Origin: CAVPJW01 sp963705525
Lineage (GTDB): Bacteria; Acidobacteriota; Vicinamibacteria; Vicinamibacterales; CAVPJW01
Reading direction: 5' to 3'
DNA: 64,000 nt
Assembly: GCA_963705525.1 (NCBI GenBank)
Contig: CAVPJW010000007.1
Span: 496,001-560,000 of the forward strand
Under the pieces are notes generated by a model, which was given only the letters and a program-made list of their open reading frames with translations, ran no database searches and had not been told where the DNA came from. Below are positions 16,022 to 24,472 of the stretch, piece after piece; within the stretch, counting starts at the first letter, position 1, and each line of letters opens with the position of its first letter. The position numbers were made by a program, and so were the translations under genes.

Positions 16022-17428
16022 ATGAACCAGCAATCGACGCGCATCGAACACGACCTGCTAGGAGACAAAGCGATTCCGGCCGCTGCTTACTATGGCGTCC
16101 AAACGGCGCGCGGCCTGGAGAATTTCCATATCTCCGGTGTGGAGTTGCGGCTCTACCCTGACTTCGTCCGGGCGCTCGCCATGGTCAAGCTGGCCGCCGC
16201 CCGCGCGAATGTCGACTGCGGGCAATTCAGCCGGGACATTCTGACGGGCATCGAGGGGGCTTGCGCCGAGCTCATGGATGGGAAGCTGCACGACGAGTTT
16301 CGCCTTGACGTGTTTCAGGGCGGGGCAGGCACGTCAACCAACATGAACGCCAACGAGGTGATTGCCAACCGCGCGCTCGAGTTGATGGGGCACAAGAAGG
16401 GTGAATACCAGTATTGCGATCCTCACGATCACGTCAACTGCTCGCAATCCACCAACGATGCCTATCCGACCTCGCTGCACATCGGCATGGCCCTCAGCAA
16501 CGTGCGTCTCGTTTCGGCAATGAAGGAACTGATCGATGCGTTTCGCGCCAAGGGAAAAGAGTTCAGGGGCATTCTCAAGATGGGCCGCACGCAACTCCAG
16601 GACGCCGTGCCGATGACGCTCGGCCAGGAATTCGAGGCGATGGCGGAAACGCTGGCAGGCGAGGTCCTGGCGCTCGAGCGGGTTCAGAACATCCTCTGCG
16701 AGATCAACATGGGCGCCACGGCCATCGGCACGGGACTGAACGCCCCTCCCGGCTACGCCGAGAAATGTACGCAGCATCTGGCCCGGATCACCGGCTTCCC
16801 CATTCGCCTCGCGACGAACCTGATCGAAGCGACGCAGGACACGCAGGCCTTCGTCCTCTATTCGGCCTGCATGAAGAGCCTGGCGATCAAGCTGTCCAAG
16901 GTGTGCAACGACCTTCGGCTGCTCTCATCTGGCCCGCGATGCGGGCTGTTCGAGATCAACCTCCCACCGAAGCAACCGGGCTCCTCGATCATGCCGGGCA
17001 AGGTCAACCCGGTGATTCCCGAGGTCGTCAACATGGTCTGCTTCCGGGTGATCGGATCGGATCTGACGGTGTCGATGGCGGCCGAGGGCGGGCAGCTTCA
17101 GCTCAACGTGTTCGAGCCGGTGATCGCGGCCTGCGTTTTCGAGGCGCAGACAATGTTCGCCAACGCGGCCCGGACGCTGAGGGTGCACTGCGTCCAAGGC
17201 ATCACGGCCAACGAGGATGTCTGTCGGCAGAATGTCGAGCGGAGCATTGGGACCGTGACGGCGCTCAACCCGGTCATCGGCTATGACAAGTCAACCGAGC
17301 TCGCGAAGAAAGCCATGCAGACGGGACGAGGCATTCTGGAACTGGTCCGGGAGGAAAAGCTGCTCACTGAGGAGCAGATCGCGCAGGTGCTCGATCCCGC
17401 TGCCATGACGGGTCAAAAACGTTCCTGA
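16022..17428 (+). CDS. aspA: Aspartate ammonia-lyase (aspartase)
   Basis: A cytoplasmic enzyme of 468 residues that converts L-aspartate to fumarate and ammonia. It belongs to the fumarase/aspartase superfamily: the signature GSSIMPGKVNPV is at about residues 319-330, with the active-site serine loop. The substrate regions GGAGTSTNMNANEVIANRA and QSTNDAYPTSLHI are also present. Aspartase rather than class II fumarase is favoured by the N-terminal opening (RIEHDLLGDKAIPAAAYYGVQT), the QLQLNVFEPV segment, and neighbours that handle aspartate and asparagine. A strong ribosome site ggaggag lies five bases before the ATG at 16022. The stop overlaps the start of the next gene by one base, so this is the first gene of a four-gene operon with two transporters and asparaginase. 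Confidence 0.93.
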   Translation: MNQQSTRIEHDLLGDKAIPAAAYYGVQTARGLENFHISGVELRLYPDFVRALAMVKLAAARANVDCGQFSRDILTGIEGACAELMDGKLHDEFRLDVFQGGAGTSTNMNANEVIANRALELMGHKKGEYQYCDPHDHVNCSQSTNDAYPTSLHIGMALSNVRLVSAMKELIDAFRAKGKEFRGILKMGRTQLQDAVPMTLGQEFEAMAETLAGEVLALERVQNILCEINMGATAIGTGLNAPPGYAEKCTQHLARITGFPIRLATNLIEATQDTQAFVLYSACMKSLAIKLSKVCNDLRLLSSGPRCGLFEINLPPKQPGSSIMPGKVNPVIPEVVNMVCFRVIGSDLTVSMAAEGGQLQLNVFEPVIAACVFEAQTMFANAARTLRVHCVQGITANEDVCRQNVERSIGTVTALNPVIGYDKSTELAKKAMQTGRGILELVREEKLLTEEQIAQVLDPAAMTGQKRS

Positions 17429-18816
17429 TGAAGCTTTCGCTCGCTGCCGTCGTGGCGCTCGCCGTGGGAATCTGGTTCTCACCCGTGCCCGATGGTCTGA
17501 CCGCGCCGGCCTGGCATCTGTTCGCCATCTTTGCAGCGACCATCTTCGCCGTCGTGGTCGACGCGCTCCCGATTCTCACGGCGTCGGTCGTCGCCGTGGC
17601 CGCTGCGGTGCTCACGGGCACGCTCGCGCCTGAGCAGGCGTACTCGGGATTCGCCAACGGAACGATCCTGCTGATCGTTGTCGCGTTTCTCGTGGCGCGA
17701 GCGGTGGTGAAATGCGGGCTGGGACAGCGTCTGGGCTATGCGGTGGTGAGCCTGTTCGGACGATCGACGCTGGGGCTGTCTTACAGCGTGTTTCTCGTCG
17801 ACGGCGTGATTGCGCCGGCGTTCCCCAGCAATACCGCCCGCGCCGGCGTTTTGTATCCGCTGGTTTTTTCACTCGCCGAGGCGGCCGGCGCCAGGCCACA
17901 GGATCCATCTCGTCGGCGCCTCGGTGGATTTCTGATGTTGTCCGGCATGGCGAGCCTGAGCGCTTCGTCCGCGCTGTGGCTCACCGCCATGGCCGCCAAC
18001 CCGCTCGGGGCTGAAATAGCCAGACCGTTCGGGGTTGAGATCGGGTTCGGCTCGTGGCTGCTGGCGTCGTCGGTGCCGACGCTGGCGGCCATGCTGCTGC
18101 TGCCACTGTTCCTGTACAAGATCGTGGCACCCGAGATCACTGCGACGCCTGAGGCGCCGGCCGCGGCAAGACGGGCGCTCGCCGAGCTGGGACCGCTCAG
18201 CGCCCATGAGCGGATCGTGACGGGTGCGTTCGTCGGCATGGTGATCCTGTGGGGCTTTTCCGCAACGCTTGGCCTCGACTCGACGGCCGTCGCATTTCTG
18301 GGGCTTGGAGCCTTGCTGGCTACCGGCGCGCTCACGTCCCAGGACATCGCCGGGCAGGGAGACGTCCTGGCCGTATACCTCTGGTTTGCTGTACTCTTCA
18401 CGCTCAGCAGCGCTTTGAACGATCTCGGCTTCATGGGATATCTCGGTCAGAAGCTGGCCCATGCGATGGTGGGGATGACACCGCTCTCGGCGGGCGTCAC
18501 GCTGATTGTGACCTACATCGCGCTGCACTATCTGTTTGTGAGCCAGACGGCTCACCTCCTGGCCCTGTTCGGCGTCTTTCTCGACGTTGGCGCCAAGCTC
18601 GGCGTCCCCACCGCCGTTCTGGCGTTCCAGCTGCTGTTTGCCACGAACTACTTCTCGGTCATCACTCCGCAGGCATCGAGCGCAAACCTGCTCTTCGCGG
18701 GCAGCGGCTATCTGACGCAGAGAGAGCTCTACCGCCTCGGCGCGCTCTGCACCGCTTTCAGCATGGTGGTGTACGTCGTCGTCGGCGTGCCGTGGCTGAT
18801 GCTGGTTACACGATGA
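17428..18816 (+). CDS. DASS/SLC13-type dicarboxylate transporter
   Basis: An inner-membrane protein of 462 residues with about 11-12 hydrophobic segments. The family motif region SNTARAGVLYPLVFSLAEAAG near residue 133 corresponds to the Ser-Asn-Thr substrate and sodium site, and the second half has ITPQASSANLLFAGSGYL, the matching re-entrant loop. The DASS (CitT/SLC13) family carries succinate, fumarate, malate or citrate by sodium symport or by antiport. Lying one base into the end of aspA, it is most simply an exporter or exchanger of the fumarate or succinate made from aspartate, or an importer of C4-dicarboxylates. The exact direction cannot be read from sequence. Confidence 0.88.
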   Translation: MKLSLAAVVALAVGIWFSPVPDGLTAPAWHLFAIFAATIFAVVVDALPILTASVVAVAAAVLTGTLAPEQAYSGFANGTILLIVVAFLVARAVVKCGLGQRLGYAVVSLFGRSTLGLSYSVFLVDGVIAPAFPSNTARAGVLYPLVFSLAEAAGARPQDPSRRRLGGFLMLSGMASLSASSALWLTAMAANPLGAEIARPFGVEIGFGSWLLASSVPTLAAMLLLPLFLYKIVAPEITATPEAPAAARRALAELGPLSAHERIVTGAFVGMVILWGFSATLGLDSTAVAFLGLGALLATGALTSQDIAGQGDVLAVYLWFAVLFTLSSALNDLGFMGYLGQKLAHAMVGMTPLSAGVTLIVTYIALHYLFVSQTAHLLALFGVFLDVGAKLGVPTAVLAFQLLFATNYFSVITPQASSANLLFAGSGYLTQRELYRLGALCTAFSMVVYVVVGVPWLMLVTR

Positions 18817-18826
18817 GGTGCGCGCC

Positions 18827-20509
18827 ATGCCCGACTTTGTAACTGCGCTGAGGGACCATCCGGAGCTGGCCATCTTTCTCACGCTGGCCGCCGGCTTCGT
18901 GATCGGACGGGTACGGATCGGCACGTTCAAGCTGGGGAACGTCGTCGGCACGCTCATCGCCGGCGTGCTGATCGGCCAGTTCGACATCAAGGTTGATCCC
19001 ACGGTCAAGTCGGTCTTCTTCTCACTGTTCCTGTTTGCCACCGGCTACAAGGTCGGTCCTCAGTTCTTCCGCGGACTGAAGGCGAACGCGTTGCCGCAGG
19101 TGGCTCTCACCGTCGTGCTGTGCGTGACCAGTCTCGTGACCACGGTCGTCGCCGCACGACTGCTCGGCTACGATGCCGGCACGGCAGCCGGCCTCATGGC
19201 GGGCGCGTTCACTGAATCCACCGTTATCGGCACGGCCGGCGACACGATCGATCGGCTTGACGTGCCTGACGCCGAGAAGACACGACTGAAGAACAACATC
19301 CCTGTCGCGTATGCCGTCAGTTATCTGGTCGGTACCGGGTTCGTCGTGTGGTTCCTGTCGAGCCTTGCGCCCCGGCTGCTCCGCGTGGACTTGAAGGCCG
19401 AGAGCCGCAAGTTCGCGGCCCAGGCGTCGCTGATGGATCAGACATCCGATCGCGAGGCGATGCAGCCGGCCTATCGAGCATGGAGCACCCGTGCCTATCG
19501 CCTCGACGATCGATTCGCGAATGCGTCCGTCGCCGACGTCGAGCGGACCGCCGAGCCCGAGCGTGTGTTCGTCGAGCGTATCCGACGGGGCGCCGAGATC
19601 TTCGACGGTACGCCCGACACTGTCCTCCGTTCAGGGGATGTCATCGCCGTCACTGCGCGGCGGAGGGTGCTGCTCGCCGGACGACTGCCGCTCGGTGGCG
19701 AGGTGGAGGATCCGGCGCTGCTGGACTTCCCCGTCGCCACACTCGACGTGGTCGTCACCAAGCGGGAGGTCACCGAGCAGTCCCTTTTCGTCCTCAAGGA
19801 ACGATACGGGCGCGGCGTGGTCCTCGAGAAGCTGCTCAGGGGCGGCGAAGAGATTCCCTTCACCGGGGAAACGATCATCAACCGCGGCGACCTTCTCCGG
19901 CTGACGGGTGTGCAGCACGATGTGGAACGCGCGGGAAAAGCCCTCGGCTACATCGAACGTCCTTCGAGCGAGACCGACATCGTCTTTCTCGGATTGGGGA
20001 TCGTGTTGGGCGGGTTCCTGGGACTCCTCTCGATCGAAGTCGGCAGGCTGCCACTGTCGCTGACGGCGAGCGGCGGCGCGCTCATCATGGGGTTGATCCT
20101 TGGGTGGCTGCGATCGCTCCATCCCACCTTCGGAAGGATACCCGAGCCGGCGCTCTGGATCTTCGACACCGTCGGCCTCGCCGTCTTCATCGGCGTCGTC
20201 GGCCTGACCGCCGGTCCGACCTTTGTGGCAGGGCTCAGACAGACGGGGCCCAGCTTGCTCGTGGTGGGGTTCATCGTGGCCGTCACGCCACACGTGGTGG
20301 CGTTGCTGTTCGGCTATCACGTCCTGAAGATGAACCCCGTGATCCTGCTCGGTGCCTGTTCCGGAGCAGGAACGGTCACTGCCGCTCTCCGCGCGATTCA
20401 GGACGAGGCACAGAGCAAGATCCCGGTCCTCGGATACACCGTGCCCTATGCGCTCGGGAACATTCTCCTGACCGCGTGGGGGCCCGTCATCGTCTTGTTC
20501 ACACAGTAG
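18827..20509 (+). CDS. aspT: AspT-family aspartate antiporter (aspartate:alanine exchanger type)
   Basis: A protein of 560 residues with two homologous hydrophobic halves flanking a hydrophilic centre, the AspT/YidE layout. The centre (about 200-375) contains two TrkA-C-like domains (GTPDTVLRSGDVIAVTARR and TIINRGDLLRLTG). The C-terminal half ends with the hallmark GACSGAGTVTAALRAIQDEA and VLGYTVPYALGNILLTAWG. Known AspT exchanges aspartate for alanine across the membrane, generating proton motive force when coupled to aspartate decarboxylation. Beside aspartase it more likely brings in aspartate in exchange for another amino or dicarboxylic acid. I chose the ATG at 18827, six bases after gaggtg, rather than the GTG at 18818. 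The asparaginase follows after ten bases. Confidence 0.88.
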   Translation: MPDFVTALRDHPELAIFLTLAAGFVIGRVRIGTFKLGNVVGTLIAGVLIGQFDIKVDPTVKSVFFSLFLFATGYKVGPQFFRGLKANALPQVALTVVLCVTSLVTTVVAARLLGYDAGTAAGLMAGAFTESTVIGTAGDTIDRLDVPDAEKTRLKNNIPVAYAVSYLVGTGFVVWFLSSLAPRLLRVDLKAESRKFAAQASLMDQTSDREAMQPAYRAWSTRAYRLDDRFANASVADVERTAEPERVFVERIRRGAEIFDGTPDTVLRSGDVIAVTARRRVLLAGRLPLGGEVEDPALLDFPVATLDVVVTKREVTEQSLFVLKERYGRGVVLEKLLRGGEEIPFTGETIINRGDLLRLTGVQHDVERAGKALGYIERPSSETDIVFLGLGIVLGGFLGLLSIEVGRLPLSLTASGGALIMGLILGWLRSLHPTFGRIPEPALWIFDTVGLAVFIGVVGLTAGPTFVAGLRQTGPSLLVVGFIVAVTPHVVALLFGYHVLKMNPVILLGACSGAGTVTAALRAIQDEAQSKIPVLGYTVPYALGNILLTAWGPVIVLFTQ

Positions 20510-20519
20510 GAGCAGAGTC

Positions 20520-21586
20520 ATGGTGAAACATCGAATTACTCTCGCAGTTTTCGTGCTGGCCCTCGCGAGCGCCGCCCAGGCCGTCGCGCAGTCCGCGCTT
20601 CCGACTGTCGTCGTGCTCGCCACGGGCGGCACGATCGCAGGCGCCGCGGGCAGCGACGTCCAGGCGGCGTACACGTCCGGTCAAGTGGGCGTTGATCAAT
20701 TGCTGGCCGCCGTGCCGCAGGCGAAGAAGCTGGCGAACCTGCGGGGCGAGCAGATTTCGAACATCGGTTCACAGGACATGAATGACGAGGTGTGGCTCAA
20801 ACTTGCGCGCCGCGTCAACGAGCTCACGGCGATGCCCGATGTGGCCGGCATCGTCATCACGCACGGAACCGACACCATCGAAGAGACGGCGTACTTCCTC
20901 AACCTCGTCGTCAAGTCGACTAAGCCGGTTGTGCTCACAGCCTCCATGCGCCCGTCGACGGCGCTCTCCGCCGATGGCCCGCTCAACTTCTTCAACGCCG
21001 TCGCGATCGCCGCGAACAAGGATGCGGCCGGACGGGGCGTGCTCGTGGTCATCAACGACTGGGTTCACGGCGCATCCTCGCTGACCAAGACGAGCACCAC
21101 CGCTGTGCAGACGTTCCTCTCGCCCGATCCGGGGCCTGATTGGCACGGTGGCGTACGGCGAGGCCGAGTTCTATCGGGGCCCGGTCGGGCGGAATACGAC
21201 GACGTCGGAATTTTCTCTCGATGGTGTTACGACCCTGCCGCGCGTCGACATCATCATGGCCCATGAGAACATGGACGGGACGATCATCGACGCGGCTGCG
21301 GCAGCGCGGGGCGAAAGGGATCGTGATCGCGGGCGTGGGCAATGGCAACATGACCGCTGCCGGCGTCAATGCCCTTGCGGCGCAGGCGAAGAAAGGGATC
21401 GTGTGTGTCCGCTCCTCGCGGGTGCCTACGGGACGGGTCGGGCGCAATGTGGAGATCAACGACGACGAGAAGAATTTCGTGGCGTCACTCGAATTGAACC
21501 CCCAGAAGGCGCGCGTCCTGCTCCGCCTCGCCCTTACGAAGACAACGGACCTCAAGCAGATCCAGAGCTACTTCGACGAGTACTGA
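20520..21586 (+). pseudogene. ansB: Periplasmic type II L-asparaginase, two frameshifts
   Basis: The product is a secreted asparaginase of about 350 residues, hydrolysing Asn to Asp and ammonia. The signal peptide (1-24, ending AVAQ) is followed by VVLATGGTIAG with the nucleophilic Thr38. Further on come GIVITHGTDTIEETAYFL with the second Thr-Asp pair and VVLTASMRPSTALSADGPLN with the active-site Lys region replaced by Met-Arg as in the family. The frame breaks twice, each time by one extra base. Near 21133 (in ggggcctg) frame one passes to LIGTVAYGEAEFYRGP; near 21308 (in gcgcggggcg) it passes to GAKGIVIAGVGNGNMTAAG, ending SYFDEY. All family motifs survive across the three frames. It is a recent pseudogene or carries sequencing errors. 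Confidence 0.88.
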
Positions 21587-21611
21587 GGCGGTTTCAGCTC
21601 GGGAGATTTGG

Positions 21612-22247
21612 TCACCGAAGGCGGACGATGATTCCGGCAGTGAACTCGGCTTGCCAAATCACATCGAAATCGAGGGAAGCGAGACAGAAACCGGGGGAAC
21701 AAAAGATCAGGCTCCCGTCGCCATCGACGAAGGTCCCGAAGACGCGACCATCGAGCCGTACTCCGACGTGAGACAGCGGAAACAGTTTGACGCCTCCGCC
21801 GGCGCCGAACGCAAACCGGATCTCGCTGTCACCTTCCGCGGCGTACCTCGTCAGGCCGAGCGATCCTGTCAGAAACGGTCGCGCTCGCCCGCCACCGAAT
21901 TCCTGGAGGCCACCGGCCTGCCAGTGATCGACCGTGACGTGCCAGCGCGTTGCGGGCCCGAAGGGCCTGGCCGGAACTGAGACGTGCGCGTCCTGATGAG
22001 TGAAGAATCCTTCGACCTGAAGGCCATTCGATAACGGGACGTCGAAAACGACTCCGAAGGCGGGCGCGCCGTCGAGATCGACCGGCTGCTCCGTAATGAG
22101 CTCGAAGAAGTCTCCGCCGAAGCGGTATCCGCCAAAGGGCCCGAACTCGACGCCCTGGGCGTGAAGCGATGAGACGGGACCGAACAGGTTGGCGACGACC
22201 ACGGCTGCGGACATCAAACCGCGAGAAGACGACAGCACAAAGATCAA
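21612..22247 (-). CDS. Small outer-membrane beta-barrel protein (intact member)
   Basis: About 211 residues if it starts at the TTG 22247, which overlaps the upstream channel gene stop (TTGA); GTG at 22238 or ATG at 22214 are alternatives. A signal peptide ends SSLHAQ. The mature chain is a small barrel: FGPFGGYRFGGDFFEL, LPLSNGLQVEGFFTHQDA-like strand (VPLSNGLQVEGFFTHQ), RARPFLTGSLGLTRY, and FAFGAGGGVKLFPLSHVGVR. A disulfide-type loop CSPGFC follows and the protein ends TAGIIVRLR. It ends in Arg rather than an aromatic residue. The two pseudogene fragments at 4046-4344 and 10740-11000 are recognisably the same family. Function is unknown. Confidence 0.75.
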   Translation of the reverse strand: MIFVLSSSRGLMSAAVVVANLFGPVSSLHAQGVEFGPFGGYRFGGDFFELITEQPVDLDGAPAFGVVFDVPLSNGLQVEGFFTHQDAHVSVPARPFGPATRWHVTVDHWQAGGLQEFGGGRARPFLTGSLGLTRYAAEGDSEIRFAFGAGGGVKLFPLSHVGVRLDGRVFGTFVDGDGSLIFCSPGFCLASLDFDVIWQAEFTAGIIVRLR

Positions 22248-23930
22248 GACTGCTCGGGCCGCGAGTCTGGCCGCGCCGGCGCGGCGAACCAGTCCTTCTT
22301 CGCAACAACCTTCGGCGCCGCAGGATCCAGCATGTAGTTCGGGGACATGATTTGAACGCCATACTCGTTGAACAGATCCTGAATGTGGGCGTGCAGGGCG
22401 TTCAACGTGAAGAGCCGAGACTGCTGCTGCTCCAGACAGACCCAGAGGGTGTACTTGACGTAGAAGTCCTCGAGGGACGCCTGCAGTACCGAGCGGCTTG
22501 GGCTCCGCGCGAAGACCTGGAGTTCGCTCGGCTGCGAGGAGCAGCAGCGAGTGCACCTGCCTCCACGGCGCATTGTATCCAATCGTGACCGATGTGGGAG
22601 TGAACACACCTTCCGTTTCGTTGAAACGGGAATAGTCGGTCGTGGTCTGAGAGACAGCCACCGCATTGGGAACCGTCACTTCCTCGTTCTTGAGGGTCTT
22701 CACCTTGGTGGACAGGACGCCGAGATGAATGACGGTCCCTTCAACATCTCCTATCCTGACGAAGTCGCCCACGCGCAATGCGCGCGAGTACGTAATCATG
22801 AACCCGCTCATGATCTGGTTCACCAGCCCGCTCGAGCCGAACGTCACCATCAGGCCGAGGAAGACGCTGATGCCTTTGAAGGCCTCGGTCTGATTGCCCG
22901 GCATATACGGATACGCCACAACAAGCGCGAACAGCCATAACAACGTGACGACCAGTCGCCTGGTCGGCTGTGCGGTGTCCGGATAGATCCACCGGGTCCT
23001 GGCATGGCCCCTTTCGATCGCGGTGAACCATAAGGTCACCAGGCGCGTGACGTAGTGGACGATCGCAAAGATAACAATGACCGTGAAGAGACCCGGAAAC
23101 GCGTAGACCACGCTCAGACCGAGATGCTTCGCTGTTTGCAGCAAAAAGCCCCTCATCGACTCGCCCCAGGGCCGTGTGTAGGGGAAGAGTCGCAGCACCG
23201 TGCTCACCACTCCGTAGAGAACCACGAGGTCCGCCGTCCTGATCACGAGAGTCACGCAGTGGCGCTCGAAGTCGAGCAGCCGCGACGCGCGCAGCATGGA
23301 CAAGTCGGCGATTCCGGCTTTTGTGACCCTCTCCTCGGCGAGGGCGATCAGCCTGTTCGAGGCGATTCGATTGACCCAGCCAAGGCCCAGCAGGACCACG
23401 AGCCCGACGACGAGCGCCAGGAGTGCGAACGCACCTGAACGGAGCAGTGCACGCGGCCTGCGCGCCTCCTCGGCCTCCGCGAGCGCCTGTTGGAGACGAG
23501 CCACCGTCTGACCGGCGACGCCCTGCAGGGTTTCGCCAGAGAGTTCGTCGATGTCCGCCGTTGTCAGCAGGATCACGCCGCGGGAGGCCACGAGGATCAA
23601 GCCGCCTCCCTCGAACAGGCGCGACTCGACCGGCCCGGTCGTCCGGTCCGCAACCAGATCGTCGAGAACCCGTTGCGCGCCCTGCGCGCGTTCGGTCGGG
23701 CTGCGCCCGACGACCTTGGCCCTGAACACGACAATCGGGCGATTGAAGAACGTTAACGTGAATGGCTCAGCGGCGCGCTCCGCGCTGATGGCCGCCGCGA
23801 CCGGAAGCAGTGGCGGTGCCTGAGCTGAGGGTAGTGTTGGAGATTCTGCGGCGAGATCGCCGCACACCGTGAGGATGATCCACAGCGCGAGGCCGAGCGA
23901 TACGCCGGCGAGTTTCAGGCGCCTCACCAT
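22244..23930 (-). pseudogene. MscS-family mechanosensitive channel, frameshifted near the C-terminus
   Basis: A large MscS-type protein of about 560 residues. From the ATG at 23930 it has a signal peptide (ending DLAAES), a periplasmic domain of about 170 residues, then several membrane helices. The pore helix and beta domain follow: FGSSGLVNQIMSGFMITYS, RVGDFVRIGDVEGTVIHLG and TVPNAVAVSQTTTDYSRFN, the MscS core. At about 22490 one extra base (in gtaccgag) shifts the frame. The authentic tail continues in the next frame as VLQASLEDFYVKYTLWVCLE and ends at the stop 22244-22246. Read without correction, the frame runs on into the barrel gene downstream, making a false fusion. Such channels release solutes on osmotic downshock. 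Decay or sequencing error cannot be separated here. Confidence 0.85.
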
Positions 23931-24126
23931 GCCGCGCGTTATACCAGCTTCGATCGAAGATGACAATGCTGCGCCGGCCGGAAATACCGCCGCGTTACAG
24001 GTCACGCGCCAGCGAGCATTCGTCCACAAGCCACGTGTCGGCGCGAGATTGTGTCAGAATGCCCGGTCAAGTGTGCTGCGGCAAGAGCACCGCTGCGGGG
24101 CGCGCTCGCGCCTCACAGACTCGAGG

Positions 24127-24403
24127 CCTTCCTTGTTTGATCGCGTCCTTGATCCTATCGACCGCAGCTCCGAAGTCCTCTTCGGCATCACCATGGTCGT
24201 GACATTTACCGGCTCGCTCAGCGTCGCGCAGGCTGGACACCCGGCCCGCACTCCGTGTCTCGAATGCGATCGCGGTGGCGATGCTCTTCATCACGGGGTG
24301 TCTGCTGGGACGTTCTGCCGGGAGGAACCCGCTATATCCTGGCTTGGCCATGGTGGCCCTGGGGATCGTGCTCGTGCTGATCACAATGGCGCTCGGCGAC
24401 TGA
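24127..24403 (+). pseudogene. VIT/CCC1-type membrane protein remnant, internally deleted
   Basis: The frame from about 24127 reads LFDRVLDPIDRSSEVLFG and ITMVVTFTGSLSVAQAG, resembling the opening of VIT1/CCC1-like membrane proteins. About 35 residues later, in another frame, the typical end appears: VSNAIAVAMLFITGCLLG, then LAMVALGIVLVLITMALGD and a stop at 24401-24403. A full-length relative would be roughly 230-240 residues, so the whole middle is missing and the two ends are out of frame. I see no start codon of quality. Family assignment is moderately sure. Confidence 0.6.
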
Positions 24404-24472
24404 CCAGTGTGAAATCCAGCAATCCCGTTGCGGCCCTCGAGTCATTCGAACGGCTCGCACGATCTCAAGCAG

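Noticed and set aside
15691..16068. 125-codon minus-strand frame upstream of aspA
   Set aside because: It covers the aspA promoter region and start, has no family features, and its composition fits random GC-rich sequence.
21612..24029. An 805-residue MscS-barrel fusion protein
   Set aside because: The join is caused by a one-base frameshift near 22490. The real MscS tail is in the next frame and ends at 22244, where the barrel gene starts with its own signal peptide.
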